The position numbers and the translations under genes are program-made. A DNA stretch of 64,000 nt, from assembly GCF_030582395.1 (NCBI RefSeq), contig NZ_CP104383.1, positions 62,001-126,000 of the forward strand. Direction: 5' to 3'. The first letter of the stretch is position 1, and each line of letters opens with the position of its first letter. Below the pieces are notes generated by a model. It searched no databases. It worked only from the letters and a program-made list of their open reading frames with translations, and was not told the origin of the DNA. Positions 16,701 through 26,037 of the stretch are shown here, piece by piece. Source of the stretch: Ralstonia pickettii (GTDB lineage: Bacteria; Pseudomonadota; Gammaproteobacteria; Burkholderiales; Burkholderiaceae).

Positions 16701-18623
16701 CTACGCTTTGCTCGACGCCGATCGAAGGTTGTACGCAACGGTGGCAGCAATGATCAGCAAGATGACCACCTGAGCAATCACAGTCTGCACAGAGGGGTAA
16801 ATGCCGAGCACGTCGATGCGAGGCATCGAAATCGGCGTGATATGCAGGAAGCCGACCTTCTGCAGCGCCGCAACCCCTTTACCGATCAGCACCACGGCAA
16901 GCACAGCAACCAAGGCCGAGCTGAAGGCAAAGAATTGGCGGATCGGCAAGCGCGCGGAGGAGCGCAGCAGAACGGCGGCGATGACCGCCAAGATCGCAAT
17001 CCCCGAACCCAACCCGGCCAGCAGGTAGATGCCATTCCCTTCGCTCCACAGCGCGGCGTAGAACAGCACGGTCTCAAACACCTCGCGATACACCGTCACG
17101 AACGACAGCACGAACAGCATGATCGCTGAGCGCTTGTTCAGCGCGGAGGACAGCTTCTGCTTCACGTAAGCCTGCCAGCGACCAGCCAGGCTTTTCTGGT
17201 GCATCCACATTCCGACGCCGAGCAGGACCACGGCCGCAAAGATCGCCGAGAAACCTTCGGTCATCTCACGGCTGGCACCGCTCAAGTCCACGAGGTAGGT
17301 GGCGACGGCCCACGTCAGCCCACCAGCGGCCAGCGCAGCAATCCAGCCCGCATGGACGTACGGAAGCACGTCGGTGCGCTCGGCCTTCTTCAAGAACGCC
17401 ATCATGGCGACCACGACGAGCAGCGCCTCAAGGCCTTCGCGCAGCAGGATCGTCAAAGCGCCCAGGAACGTCGACAGCGGATCGTTGGTGCCGCCCAGCG
17501 CATCCTGGGCGTCGGTCAGCATGGTCTGCAGACGCTGGGCGATTTCCCGTACCTGCTCAGCCTGGCCGGTTGTGATCGCGTTGCGGTATAGGCCCATCGT
17601 TTTTTCGATGTCCTGGAACAGCGTCTCGTTCTTGGCGGCCAAGGCCGGCTCAACCGGCTCAAAGCCGTCGAGGTAGGCAGAAAGCGCAAGGCGCGAGGCC
17701 GTCGCTTTGTCACCCTTATCGAAGGCGGCCACGCTTTCTTTCAGCTTGTCCTTGGCGATCGCGAGACTATCCGCGTTGGAGGCGCTTAGCACGTCTGGGG
17801 CGCTTCTCAGGTAAGCGGTCAGTTGGCGCGCAGCATCCGGGCTGATCGACTTGGCCAGCGAGGCTTCTGACGTCTGACTGAGCTTGGCGAACGTGGGCAC
17901 CGCGTTGTGCAGTTCGGGGCGGGACGCCCACAACTTGGCGCCGGCTTGCCGATCCGCATTGGTATATGACAGGGTCGAAGCGAAATAAGCCAGCGCCCAG
18001 CGATCGTCATCGGTGAGCTGCGCGAAGCTGGGCATCGAGGTGCCTTCGACACCGCGCGTGATGATTTGCTGGAGGGCGAAGACACTGCGCTCCTGGGCAC
18101 GTTGATGGTCGGCCAGGGCAATGGGCGGCGGGCTCAGTTTGGCGGCCAGCGGGCCATCTGCGTGCCCGGAAGCGCCGTGGCAGGACGCGCACTGGCTTTG
18201 ATACAGCGTGGCCCCACGCTTGAGGTCGGGCACTTTGCTGGGCGCCATGGGCACCGGATAGGCCGCCAGCAAGTCGTCTGCGAGCTTGTGGGCCTGTTCG
18301 CCAACGGCGGTGGGTGCAGCTTTGTCGCCGATGAGCGCGCGCAATGTGCCGGCATCCTTGAGCAAGATTTGCGTCTGCGGCCCGGCCGGCAGCTCGGCAA
18401 TCTGACGTTCCGCCGCATGCGCAAACTCCTGCATCTCGGCGTACTCGTCGGGATTGGCCACTTGGCCATCCTTGACGGAGCGGCCATAGTCAACCGCTAA
18501 ATAGTCCAGCAATTGCCAGACTTGCTTGGTCTTGTCTTCGGTAGACAACGTGTCGGCATACGCGCCTGAGACCGATGTCAGCAGGTAGAACAGTATGAGG
18601 GAAACGATGCGCTGCAGTTGCAT
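16701..18623 (-). CDS. pbrT: PbrT/FTR1-family metal permease with N-terminal cytochrome c domain
   Basis: 640 residues. A signal peptide is followed by a periplasmic part carrying a c-type haem site (CASCHGASG, about residue 147) and a cytochrome-like region up to about 270. The C-terminal half has seven helices with the FTR1 motifs LREGLEALL (about 400) and YREVFETVL (about 515). PbrT imports Pb(II) in the lead operon; close relatives import iron. It reads in the same direction as pbrR, with a Fur-box-like sequence just upstream. Confidence 0.9.
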   Translation of the reverse strand: MQLQRIVSLILFYLLTSVSGAYADTLSTEDKTKQVWQLLDYLAVDYGRSVKDGQVANPDEYAEMQEFAHAAERQIAELPAGPQTQILLKDAGTLRALIGDKAAPTAVGEQAHKLADDLLAAYPVPMAPSKVPDLKRGATLYQSQCASCHGASGHADGPLAAKLSPPPIALADHQRAQERSVFALQQIITRGVEGTSMPSFAQLTDDDRWALAYFASTLSYTNADRQAGAKLWASRPELHNAVPTFAKLSQTSEASLAKSISPDAARQLTAYLRSAPDVLSASNADSLAIAKDKLKESVAAFDKGDKATASRLALSAYLDGFEPVEPALAAKNETLFQDIEKTMGLYRNAITTGQAEQVREIAQRLQTMLTDAQDALGGTNDPLSTFLGALTILLREGLEALLVVVAMMAFLKKAERTDVLPYVHAGWIAALAAGGLTWAVATYLVDLSGASREMTEGFSAIFAAVVLLGVGMWMHQKSLAGRWQAYVKQKLSSALNKRSAIMLFVLSFVTVYREVFETVLFYAALWSEGNGIYLLAGLGSGIAILAVIAAVLLRSSARLPIRQFFAFSSALVAVLAVVLIGKGVAALQKVGFLHITPISMPRIDVLGIYPSVQTVIAQVVILLIIAATVAYNLRSASSKA

Positions 18624-18659
18624 GAAGAGCCTACCGGAAAAGCGGGAGAAATGGCTTTA

Positions 18660-18678
18660 AATGAGAATGATTGTAATT
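18660..18678. promoter_or_regulatory. Fur-box-like sequence before pbrT
   Basis: AATGAGAATGATTGTAATT differs from the classical Fur consensus AATGAGAATCATTATCATT at only three positions. It lies about 40 bases before the pbrT start. If functional, it would tie this permease to iron supply as well as to PbrR. Confidence 0.5.
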
Positions 18679-18783
18679 CATGTTTCGCAACAAGGACATC
18701 GGCATCTCCCCGCAAGCGCGAAGGCAACCTGTTTCACGTCGGATCAGTGCGCGAAATCGAGATGACGCCCGATCGGCCACGCG

Positions 18784-19218
18784 TCAGCCCTGATGAGGGG
18801 CGTCGGCGTCGCACGCGCAGCCAGCTTCGGACAACCCTTGCAGGATTCCGCAGGCCTCAGCGGCTCGCCCGGCCGAACAGGTTTCGCGCAGAGCGCACAA
18901 GTGATGCTTTAACACCGCCAGCGCTTCGATGCGCCGCTCGACCTCATGGATGTGCTTGTCCAGGAGGGTGTTGACCCCACCGCAATCCTCGGCCGGTTGT
19001 TCGCGGTAGCGCAGCAGGACACGGACGTCATCAAGCGGCATATCCAGCGACCGGCAGTGGAGGATGAACTGCAGCCGTTCAATGTGCCGCTCACCGTACA
19101 GCCGAAAGTTGCCCGAACTGCGATCTGGCGAGGGCAAGAGACCCTCGCGCTCGTAGTAGCGGATGGTTTGAATCGGACAGGCTGTGCGCTTGGCCAATTC
19201 ACCGATCTGAATGCTCAT
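18784..19218 (-). CDS. pbrR: PbrR, MerR-family lead regulator
   Basis: 144 residues starting at the ATG at 19218. An N-terminal winged helix (IGELAKRTACPIQTIRYYEREGLL) is followed by the dimerisation helix and three cysteines, in DCGGVN (about 78), ETCSAG and AACGIL, the set that binds Pb(II) in PbrR. It ends with CACDAD. PbrR activates the divergent pbrA promoter by untwisting its long spacer. The operator lies at 19238-19268. Confidence 0.93.
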   Translation of the reverse strand: MSIQIGELAKRTACPIQTIRYYEREGLLPSPDRSSGNFRLYGERHIERLQFILHCRSLDMPLDDVRVLLRYREQPAEDCGGVNTLLDKHIHEVERRIEALAVLKHHLCALRETCSAGRAAEACGILQGLSEAGCACDADAPHQG

Positions 19219-19237
19219 GATGTCGGGCAAAGGTCTC

Positions 19238-19268
19238 TTGACTCTATAGTAGCTATAGAGTGTGTACT
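19238..19268 (+). promoter_or_regulatory. PbrR-controlled pbrA promoter with 19-bp spacer
   Basis: TTGACT at 19238-19243 is followed by a 19-base spacer holding the dyad CTCTATAGTAGCTATAGAG and then TGTACT as a weak -10. The over-long spacer with a central dyad is the hallmark of MerR-family promoters. The promoter now drives only a truncated pbrA. Confidence 0.85.
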
Positions 19269-19303
19269 TGAGTCCAGTCCATTTCAAGCGATTAGGAGGT
19301 GCT

Positions 19304-19999
19304 GTGAGCGAGTGCGGCTCCAAGGGATGCGGCTGTGCTGCCCCTAGCGTGGTGACGCCGGCGGACGTCGATACGGCCAGTGTCGACCTGAAGCGATCCC
19401 GCTATCAGATCGACAACATGGACTGCCCGACCGAAGAAGCGCTCATTCGCAATAAGCTTGCGGCGCTGCCCGGCGTGGTGAAGCTTGAGTTCAACCTGAT
19501 GCAGCGCTCGCTGGCCGTACACCACCAGTTGCCATCTCCGGCGCCGATCGAGCAGGCGTTGTCAGCGATTGGCATGCGAGCGATTCGCTCGGACGAAACC
19601 TCTGCCGGGCAGAGCACGGTCCTGACCATCCGCCAGATGGACTGCCCGACCGAGGAGACGCTGATTCGCGGCAAGCTCGCAGGACTGCCTGGTGTGACCG
19701 GCCTTGATTTCAACCTCGTCCAGCGCACGCTCGCGGTCCATCACGCCGCGGGCTCGTTGCCGCAAGTGCTGGCCGCCATTCAATCGCTCGGCTTTGAGGC
19801 CGAGGTCCGCGACACGTCTGCCGCTGCACCCGCTTCCGCCCAGGATGCCACGCCCACCAAATGGTGGCCGCTTGCCATTGCGGGCACCAGCGCCGTGTTG
19901 GCGGAAGTGGTCTATTGGGGTCATGCCAAGATAAGGCCAATTCGCTATCATAAGCCCGCCAGTTATGTAGAAGTTTGCATGCATGCCTCTTGGTTATAA
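19304..19999 (+). pseudogene. pbrA: pbrA P-type ATPase, truncated by a transposon
   Basis: Starts with GTG at 19304 after aggaggt. Two heavy-metal-associated domains each carry MDCPTEE, and the first membrane segment begins (WWPLAIAGTSAVLAEVVYWG) before the sequence enters the left end of the transposon at 19917. The frame then continues through the transposon tip to a stop at 19999, adding about 27 foreign residues. The ATPase catalytic core is absent, so no Pb/Cd/Zn export is possible; the two-domain stub could still bind metal. Confidence 0.92.
19917..19957 (+). repeat. left terminal inverted repeat of the transposon
   Basis: 41 bases beginning GGGGTCATGCCAAGATAAGG and ending CATAAGCCC. 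It matches the reverse complement of 28067-28107 at 38 of 41 positions. Confidence 0.93.
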
Positions 20000-20070
20000 A
20001 GAGCCTCTGGATTTCCGCCTTTGCCGTCGGCTAGACTGGCCGGCCCTTCAGCGATTGTGGAGATCCCTGT

Positions 20071-23070
20071 ATGGCCACCGTCGAGCGCACTGCCTACCCG
20101 CGTTTCCCAAAGGTCTTCTCCACGAAAGAGCTGCAGGCCTGCTACACGCCGACCGCTGAGGAGTTGGACTGGGCAACCCGCTCGACCCGCGGCCAGAGTC
20201 CGCGCCTAGGTCTCTTGGTGCTGCTCAAGATCTTCCAGCAACTGCACTATTTCCCCTATCTTGATGCGATTCCCACCGCCGTAGTCGATCACGTGCGAGT
20301 TTGCGCGGGGTTGGACCCCGATACGCCGTTCGGTTACGACCGCAAAGTCTCTCCCACGCTGTTCCGGCATTACGTCGTCGTGCGGCAATTCCTCGGCGTG
20401 CAACCCTACATTGGCACCGACGCCAATGAGGTCACCATCCGCGCTGCACGTGAAGCGGCCGAGACGATGGATCAGCCGGTGGACATTATCAACGCGACTA
20501 TTGATGCGCTGATCTTGCAGCAGGTTGAACTGCCTGCGTTCTCAACGCTCGACACCATCGTCGAGCAAATCCATGCCCGCACCCAAAACGCAATGTTCAG
20601 GCGGGTCGCACGCCGGCTCTCTGAAGAGGATCGGCAGCGCCTGGACAAGCTTCTCACGCGCGAATTCGCCAACCGGCAGACCGCCTACAACAACATCAAG
20701 CGACATGCCCGGCGGCCCTCGCGCAAACACCTGAACCTGCTGATCGAGCATCTGGAGTGGTTGGATTCTTTTGGCGACCTATCCGGCGTCCTGGAAGGCG
20801 TGCCTGCCACCAAGCTACGTTCGCTGGCCAACCAGGCCATGGGCCTGGACGCAGCCAACCTCAAGGAAACGCTGCCTGAGAAGCGCTATACGTTGATCGT
20901 GGCCTTGCTTGCTCACATGCGCGTGCGCAGTCGCGACGATCTCGCCGAAATGTTTATCCGGCGTATGGGCGCGATCCACAAGCGGGCCCAGGACGAACTG
21001 GAATACATCCAGTCTCGCCAGCGCGCCAAGCTCGAAGGCCTTGTCACCGTGCTGGACGGTGTCGTCGATATCGTCGCCGATGGCGGTGACGATGCCCGAA
21101 TCGGCGCGCAGGTGCGCAAGCTGTTGGCTCCCAATGGCGACCTGGAGCCCCTGCGCGAGCGCTGCGCCGAAGTGCGGGCTTTCAGCGGCAACAACTATCT
21201 GCCGCTGTTGTGGCGGCACTTCCGCGCCCACCGTTCGGTGATGTTGCGCCTCGCCCGCGTGTTGGAGTGGGAGTCGACCAGCCAATCACGCACGTTGTTA
21301 GCCGGGCTGGAGGTCGCGCTGGAAAACGAATCACTGCACCGGGAGTGGATCGCTGCTGAAGTCGATCTCAGTTTTGCCTCCGAGCGCTGGCGCAAGCTGG
21401 TCCGGCGAGCGCACCACGAGGGTCCGCCCACCAACCGGCGCTACTTGGAGTTGTGCGTGCTGTCCCACATGGTCAACGAGTTGCGCTCGGGTGATCTGTG
21501 CGTGGTGGGGTCAGACGCCTTTGCCGACTACCGGGGCCACCTGTTGCCGTGGCGCGAGTGCGAGCGGCGCTTGCCAGAGTACTGCGCCAAGCTGGATCTG
21601 CCGGCCAACGCGCAGGAGTTCGTCGCGCACCTCAAGCAGTGGCTGGCCGACGCCGCGCAGACGCTGGACAAAAGTTTTCCGGACAAGCGCCAGCACGTCA
21701 CCATCAGCGCTGACGGCGAACCCTTACTCAAGCGCACCGCTGCGCGCGAAACTCCGCCCTCGGCCGTTGCCTTGCAGCAGGCGCTGATCCGCCGCATGCC
21801 GACGCGCAACCTGCTCGACGTGCTGGCCAATATCGAGCACTGGACCCAGTTCACCCGGCACTTCGGGCCGCTCTCCGGCAACGATCCTAAGATCCGCAAC
21901 GCCGCCGAACGCTATCTGCTGACGATCTTCGCGATGGGTTGCAATCTCGGACCCACTCAAGCTGCGCGCCATATGGGCGATCGCGTCACCCCCCATATGA
22001 TGTCGTTCGTCAACCGGCGGCACATGAGCCTGGAGAAGCTGGAGACCGCGCAGCGCGAGCTGATCGAGCTGTACCTGCGCCTGGATTTGCCTAAACACTG
22101 GGGCGACGGCAAAACGGTGGCCGCCGACGGTACCCAATACGACTTCTACGACAACAATCTGCTGGCCGGCTATCATTTTCGTTACCACAAGATGGGCGCC
22201 GTGGCTTACCGGCATGTGGCCGACAATTACATCGCGGTGTTTCGGCACTTCATCCCGCCTGGTGTGTGGGAAGCCATCTATGTCATCGAAGGGCTGCTCA
22301 AGGCCAACCTGAGCGTCGAGGCCGACACCGTGCACGCCGACACGCAGGGGCAGTCGGCGGCGGTCTTCGCTTTCACCCACTTGCTTGGCATCAATCTGAT
22401 GCCCCGCATTCGCAACTGGAAGGAACTGGATCTGTACAAGCCCGATGCCGGCGTCAAATACAAGCACATCGATTCGTTGTTCTCGGCGGTGGTCGACTGG
22501 GATCTGATCGCTTTTCACTGGCAGGACCTGATGCAGGTGGCGCTGTCGATCCAGGCCGGCACCATCTCTTCGCCGCTGCTGCTGCGCAGATTGGGCTCGG
22601 AGAGCCGCAAGAACCGCCTCTACCTGGCCGCGCGAGAACTGGGCAACGTCGTGCGCACCGTGTACCTGCTCGAATGGGTCGGCAGTCGCGAGCTGCGCCA
22701 GGAAGTGACCGCCACCACCAACAAGATCGAGTCGTACAACGGCTTTGCGAAGTGGTTCTCGTTCGGTGGTGACGTGATCGCGGAAAACGAGCCCGAGGAG
22801 CAGCAGAAACGCCTGCGCTACAACGACCTGATCGCCTCGGCCGTGATCCTCCAGAACACCGCAGACCTGATGCAGGCCCTACGCACGATGGTCAGCGAGG
22901 GCATCAAAGTGAACGTCGCCGACATCGAATTCCTGAGTCCTTATCTGACCCACAACATCAAGCGCTTTGGTGACTACAAGCTGCACCTAGAGCGCGTACC
23001 GGAGGCCTGGATTCGCGATGGGTTGTTCGCGGGACCCGCCCGCGCTGTCCGCAGGGCTCGCCATGCCTGA
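20071..23070 (+). CDS. tnpA: Tn3-family transposase
   Basis: 999 residues, full length for the family. The N-terminal part has the DUF4158-like region (YPRFPKVFSTKELQACYTPT). The C-terminal catalytic domain shows the DDE acidic residues in VAADGTQYDFYD (about residue 685), VHADTQGQSAAVF (about 758) and TTNKIESYNGF (about 886). It makes the cuts and joins at the 41-base ends during replicative transposition. It overlaps the next gene by 8 bases. Confidence 0.97.
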   Translation: MATVERTAYPRFPKVFSTKELQACYTPTAEELDWATRSTRGQSPRLGLLVLLKIFQQLHYFPYLDAIPTAVVDHVRVCAGLDPDTPFGYDRKVSPTLFRHYVVVRQFLGVQPYIGTDANEVTIRAAREAAETMDQPVDIINATIDALILQQVELPAFSTLDTIVEQIHARTQNAMFRRVARRLSEEDRQRLDKLLTREFANRQTAYNNIKRHARRPSRKHLNLLIEHLEWLDSFGDLSGVLEGVPATKLRSLANQAMGLDAANLKETLPEKRYTLIVALLAHMRVRSRDDLAEMFIRRMGAIHKRAQDELEYIQSRQRAKLEGLVTVLDGVVDIVADGGDDARIGAQVRKLLAPNGDLEPLRERCAEVRAFSGNNYLPLLWRHFRAHRSVMLRLARVLEWESTSQSRTLLAGLEVALENESLHREWIAAEVDLSFASERWRKLVRRAHHEGPPTNRRYLELCVLSHMVNELRSGDLCVVGSDAFADYRGHLLPWRECERRLPEYCAKLDLPANAQEFVAHLKQWLADAAQTLDKSFPDKRQHVTISADGEPLLKRTAARETPPSAVALQQALIRRMPTRNLLDVLANIEHWTQFTRHFGPLSGNDPKIRNAAERYLLTIFAMGCNLGPTQAARHMGDRVTPHMMSFVNRRHMSLEKLETAQRELIELYLRLDLPKHWGDGKTVAADGTQYDFYDNNLLAGYHFRYHKMGAVAYRHVADNYIAVFRHFIPPGVWEAIYVIEGLLKANLSVEADTVHADTQGQSAAVFAFTHLLGINLMPRIRNWKELDLYKPDAGVKYKHIDSLFSAVVDWDLIAFHWQDLMQVALSIQAGTISSPLLLRRLGSESRKNRLYLAARELGNVVRTVYLLEWVGSRELRQEVTATTNKIESYNGFAKWFSFGGDVIAENEPEEQQKRLRYNDLIASAVILQNTADLMQALRTMVSEGIKVNVADIEFLSPYLTHNIKRFGDYKLHLERVPEAWIRDGLFAGPARAVRRARHA

Positions 23071-23398
23071 GACCAAGACCCCCTACGGGGATGTCGACAG
23101 CGAAGCATTGCAGGGGCTCCGGCAGTCGTTCGATACCCGCACCATTCTGCATGCGGTGGAGTTGCTCGATGGGATTCGAGCACGATGCGCGCCGGACGGG
23201 TTGCGCGACGATCTGCTGCGCCTGCACGGCATGGCTCATACCGTGATTAACGACGCGAGCCTAGCCTACAGCACGGATGGACCGACACTGGTTGAACAAG
23301 TCGACGCGGTGCTGATGGAGCTTGGCGACTGGCTCGCGGCACTGGAGCGGATGCGCCAATCATTGGAGCCACTGGAACACCTGAGCCCAGCCGACTAG
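23063..23398 (+). CDS. small TnpC-like protein overlapping tnpA
   Basis: 111 residues starting at an ATG inside the last codons of tnpA. Mostly helical, acidic, with no catalytic motif (HAVELLDGIRARCAPDGLRDDLLRLHGMAHTVIND). In Tn4651/Tn4652 a similarly placed gene, tnpC, lowers transposase amounts after transcription. The position and size agree; sequence identity to TnpC cannot be judged here. Confidence 0.65.
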   Translation: MPETKTPYGDVDSEALQGLRQSFDTRTILHAVELLDGIRARCAPDGLRDDLLRLHGMAHTVINDASLAYSTDGPTLVEQVDAVLMELGDWLAALERMRQSLEPLEHLSPAD

Positions 23399-23563
23399 CC
23401 GAGCCATTCGGCCCGAAAGCCAACGTAGAAGGCGTCGCCACGCTTCGTTGGCCAGCTCATGGTGGCGCCTTCGATGCGCTGGCTGCCATGGCGATTTGCC
23501 CGTTTTCGTGGGTGATGCCGGCAGCCGCCGCGCGTGGAGCATGCCATCGAGAATTGGGTACGC

Positions 23564-24757
23564 TCAGTTCCAGCCAAGCCGGTGGCTGGCTTGCGTTGCC
23601 TGGTGGCGTGCGTCATCTTCCGCGTGGAGGTAGACACTCGTCGTGGCGAGCGACGCATGGCCGAAGTTGTCACGCACGAAGCGCAGGTCCACCTGTTGGT
23701 CGGACATGTGCGAGCCGGCCGTGTGGCGCAGCCAGTGGGACGATGCGCTGGCGAGCACGTCAGCCTGCGCGCCAAACTCGGGACCCTGTGCACGCACGCG
23801 GTCGGCCGCGAGCTTGAACACCTCCTTGACGATCAGGTGAATCGCCGCGCGCGATAACGGCTTTTCCGGGCCGATCACGGGCAGCAGCAAAGGGCGTGTT
23901 TCGCCGATCTGCGGTGACGGCGGCAGGCCGCAGATGCGCCGATAGCGCGCCAGCTCCGCGATCAGTTCATCGGTGGCGGGCACCAGGCGCGTCTTGCCGC
24001 CTTTGCCGTGCACCTCGATCCACCAGCGCTCGACGCCCGCCGCGTCCCGGCGAGAGAACACGGCGCCCATGCGCGTGGAGGCGATTTCCGCTAAGCGCAG
24101 GCCGGCCAAATACAGCACGGAGAACAACCACCGGCAACGGGCCGCGTGCAGCCGGTCGCGTTCCGTCGCGACGGGCAGGGTTTCGATCGTGGCTTTGACG
24201 ATGTCCCAATGCGCATGCGTGAGGTAGCGCGTCACGCGCGGGGCTGTCTTGGCGCTGCGACGGCGCGCGAGCGAGAGCGGATTCCCGGCGAGGTATCCGG
24301 CTTGCACCAGCCAGGCGAAGAGCGCGTTGAGGATCGTCATCGCATGCCGCACGCTCGTGGGCGACAGTGGACCGGCGAAGGGGCGCCAGTCGGGCGAGCT
24401 TCTCGCCAGCTTCTTGCGTGAGGCCATCACCCAACGCCAAGCTGGCTGCGGGTCGGCCAGGAAGCGCTCGTAGAGCAGCAGGTCCTCGTGGGTGAGTGAA
24501 GACAGCGGCTTGCCGTGCTGGAGAATCGCCCACAGTATCAGGCGTTCGGCTTCCTTGCGGTAGGTGGCGACCGTGCCGGGCACGCCGGCATAGCGGGCGA
24601 GCCACGCAGCCACGGCGGCCAGGTCGTCATCCGCCGTGATTTGGCGGCTCGCTTCGCGTGCGCGGTTGGCGCCGTGAAGGCCCGAGAGCGCTGGCGGGAT
24701 GCGCAACTGCTCGATGGCCACCGCGGGACCGTTGAACGATGGAACGGGATGGGTCAT
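23564..24757 (-). CDS. tnpS: TnpS tyrosine recombinase (cointegrate resolution)
   Basis: 397 residues. A core-binding domain (TVATYRKEAERLILWAILQHGKPLSSLT) is shared with the recombinase at 11612-13312. The catalytic domain has LAGLRLAEIAS (Arg), HGKGGKTRLVP (Lys), HWLRHTAGSH (His..Arg), NFGHASLATTSVYLH (His and Tyr), so all active residues are present. It lacks the DUF3701 N-terminus of its 566-residue relative. In Tn4651-type elements TnpS acts at a site near tnpT; here four passenger genes separate the two. Confidence 0.9.
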   Translation of the reverse strand: MTHPVPSFNGPAVAIEQLRIPPALSGLHGANRAREASRQITADDDLAAVAAWLARYAGVPGTVATYRKEAERLILWAILQHGKPLSSLTHEDLLLYERFLADPQPAWRWVMASRKKLARSSPDWRPFAGPLSPTSVRHAMTILNALFAWLVQAGYLAGNPLSLARRRSAKTAPRVTRYLTHAHWDIVKATIETLPVATERDRLHAARCRWLFSVLYLAGLRLAEIASTRMGAVFSRRDAAGVERWWIEVHGKGGKTRLVPATDELIAELARYRRICGLPPSPQIGETRPLLLPVIGPEKPLSRAAIHLIVKEVFKLAADRVRAQGPEFGAQADVLASASSHWLRHTAGSHMSDQQVDLRFVRDNFGHASLATTSVYLHAEDDARHQATQASHRLGWN

Positions 24758-24791
24758 CGATGCAGGGCCGCCGTCCTAGCGTGCGGGCGTT

Positions 24792-25433
24792 TCACCACTC
24801 GAAGTCCGGCCAGTCTTCGTCGCTGTCGACGAAGGCGGTGGGTGGGATGACATCGGGGCGCAACGTGATATCCGACTTGGCCAAGATCCCGTACATCGGG
24901 TCGAACGTCGCCATCACCTTGGGCAGCATCTTGAGGCGCTGTTTGGGCGGCAGTGCAATGAAGTACCGGCAGCGGCTATCGAGCACGCTGTCTAGGTGGA
25001 CATAGGTGGCGCTCGCAGCGGACCGCGTGCGGTGGATGACTTCATCGGCCAACACCGGCGTGGCGGCGCGCACCGCCGATTCGACCACGTGCTCCAGCTC
25101 GAACATGATCGACTGGTCCAGCTTGTTGGTCGGGATGAAGGCCATGGCCTGGCGCAGCACCCCGACTTGCGTCAGGAGTACGGGCCACAGGACTTCGACG
25201 CCGTAGATACGGCAACGGTCGTCCTTGGTATCGCCGCGCTGGTCCACGCTGCGCTGCCCCGAATAGGCTTTGCGCACGTCGTACGCCAAGCCGAGCACGA
25301 AGCCTTCCTTGTCCTCGATGTAGACGCTTTCCTGCACGACGTAGTGGATGAAGCCGTGCAGGCGCTCCAGCGCCGCGAAATCCCACCACAATGCGACGCC
25401 GGCATGGTTCGGCGTCAGTCGGTACTCCAGCAT
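24792..25433 (-). CDS. hypothetical protein, possibly DUF6904 family
   Basis: 213 residues from the ATG at 25433. It begins MLEYRLTPNHAGVALWWD and contains GFIHYVVQES and GVLRQAMAFIPTNKLDQSIMFELE, a pattern I associate tentatively with DUF6904. No membrane helix or catalytic motif is visible. It lies downstream of a ParE/antitoxin pair as transposon cargo. Confidence 0.65.
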   Translation of the reverse strand: MLEYRLTPNHAGVALWWDFAALERLHGFIHYVVQESVYIEDKEGFVLGLAYDVRKAYSGQRSVDQRGDTKDDRCRIYGVEVLWPVLLTQVGVLRQAMAFIPTNKLDQSIMFELEHVVESAVRAATPVLADEVIHRTRSAASATYVHLDSVLDSRCRYFIALPPKQRLKMLPKVMATFDPMYGILAKSDITLRPDVIPPTAFVDSDEDWPDFEW

Positions 25434-25447
25434 GGTCTTGCTCCCTG

Positions 25448-25723
25448 TTATCGGTCTTCGCGGGTGTGCCACAGCCGCAGCAGGTAAATGCTCTCGCCCC
25501 GGATCTCGTAGCGCATTTCATACTGGCCGACGAGCATGCGCCGCACTTCGCGCGGTTCGAACTGGAACAGTTGCTCGCCCACGCGCGGGTTGGTCAGCAG
25601 GATTTCTGGCGCCTTGACCAAAGCCTGCACCGCGCGCGCGGCGGCCGGCCTGTTCACCGGCGCGAGAAACTCATACAGGCGCGTGAGGTCTTCCTGCGCC
25701 TTGCTGGTCCACTGCAGTTCCAT
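25448..25723 (-). CDS. parE: ParE/RelE-type toxin
   Basis: 91 residues with the usual ParE outline: WTSKAQEDLTRLYEFLAP at the start, NPRVGEQLFQFEPREVRRMLVGQYEMRYEI, then LLRLWHTREDR at the end. ParE toxins poison gyrase; RelE relatives cut mRNA. Its start overlaps the antitoxin stop (ATGA). Such a pair on a transposon can stabilise the element. Confidence 0.88.
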   Translation of the reverse strand: MELQWTSKAQEDLTRLYEFLAPVNRPAAARAVQALVKAPEILLTNPRVGEQLFQFEPREVRRMLVGQYEMRYEIRGESIYLLRLWHTREDR

Positions 25724-25986
25724 CAGCGCGGCACCGGCTCACCGGCACCCAGGCTGTCCGCCCAGGCCTGCACGGCCTGGTGGCCAATGACGCGGCCGGC
25801 GTCCACGTCGGCCAGCGCCTCGCGGGTGAGGCGGTCGCGCTCCTCTTCCTGGGCGATCCAGGCCGACAGTGCCTGTTTCATGATCCAGCCGCGCGAGCGT
25901 TCGAGGCGGTCGGCCAACTGGTCCACCTTCTCGGCCAGCGGCACTGGGACATGTGCGGTCAATACGCGGGTTTCGGCTTTGGACAT
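25723..25986 (-). CDS. ribbon-helix-helix antitoxin partner of ParE
   Basis: 87 residues from the ATG at 25986, preceded by aggagg. The N-terminal half (LTAHVPVPLAEKVDQLADRLERSRGWIMKQAL) is a CopG/RHH DNA-binding fold; the C-terminal half, acidic, should bind the toxin. First gene of the pair, overlapping the toxin by 4 bases, as in standard toxin-antitoxin operons. Confidence 0.86.
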   Translation of the reverse strand: MSKAETRVLTAHVPVPLAEKVDQLADRLERSRGWIMKQALSAWIAQEEERDRLTREALADVDAGRVIGHQAVQAWADSLGAGEPVPR

Positions 25987-26037
25987 GGCGTCCTCCTGAA
26001 ATCGGGTCAATGCAGCGGAGTGCTGGGCCTGCCGCCG

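Noticed and set aside
23399..23563. Short minus-strand frame MSWPTKRGDAFYVGFRAEWLG after the TnpC-like gene
   Set aside because: Twenty-one codons with no upstream ribosome site that I trust; likely leftover sequence inside the transposon.
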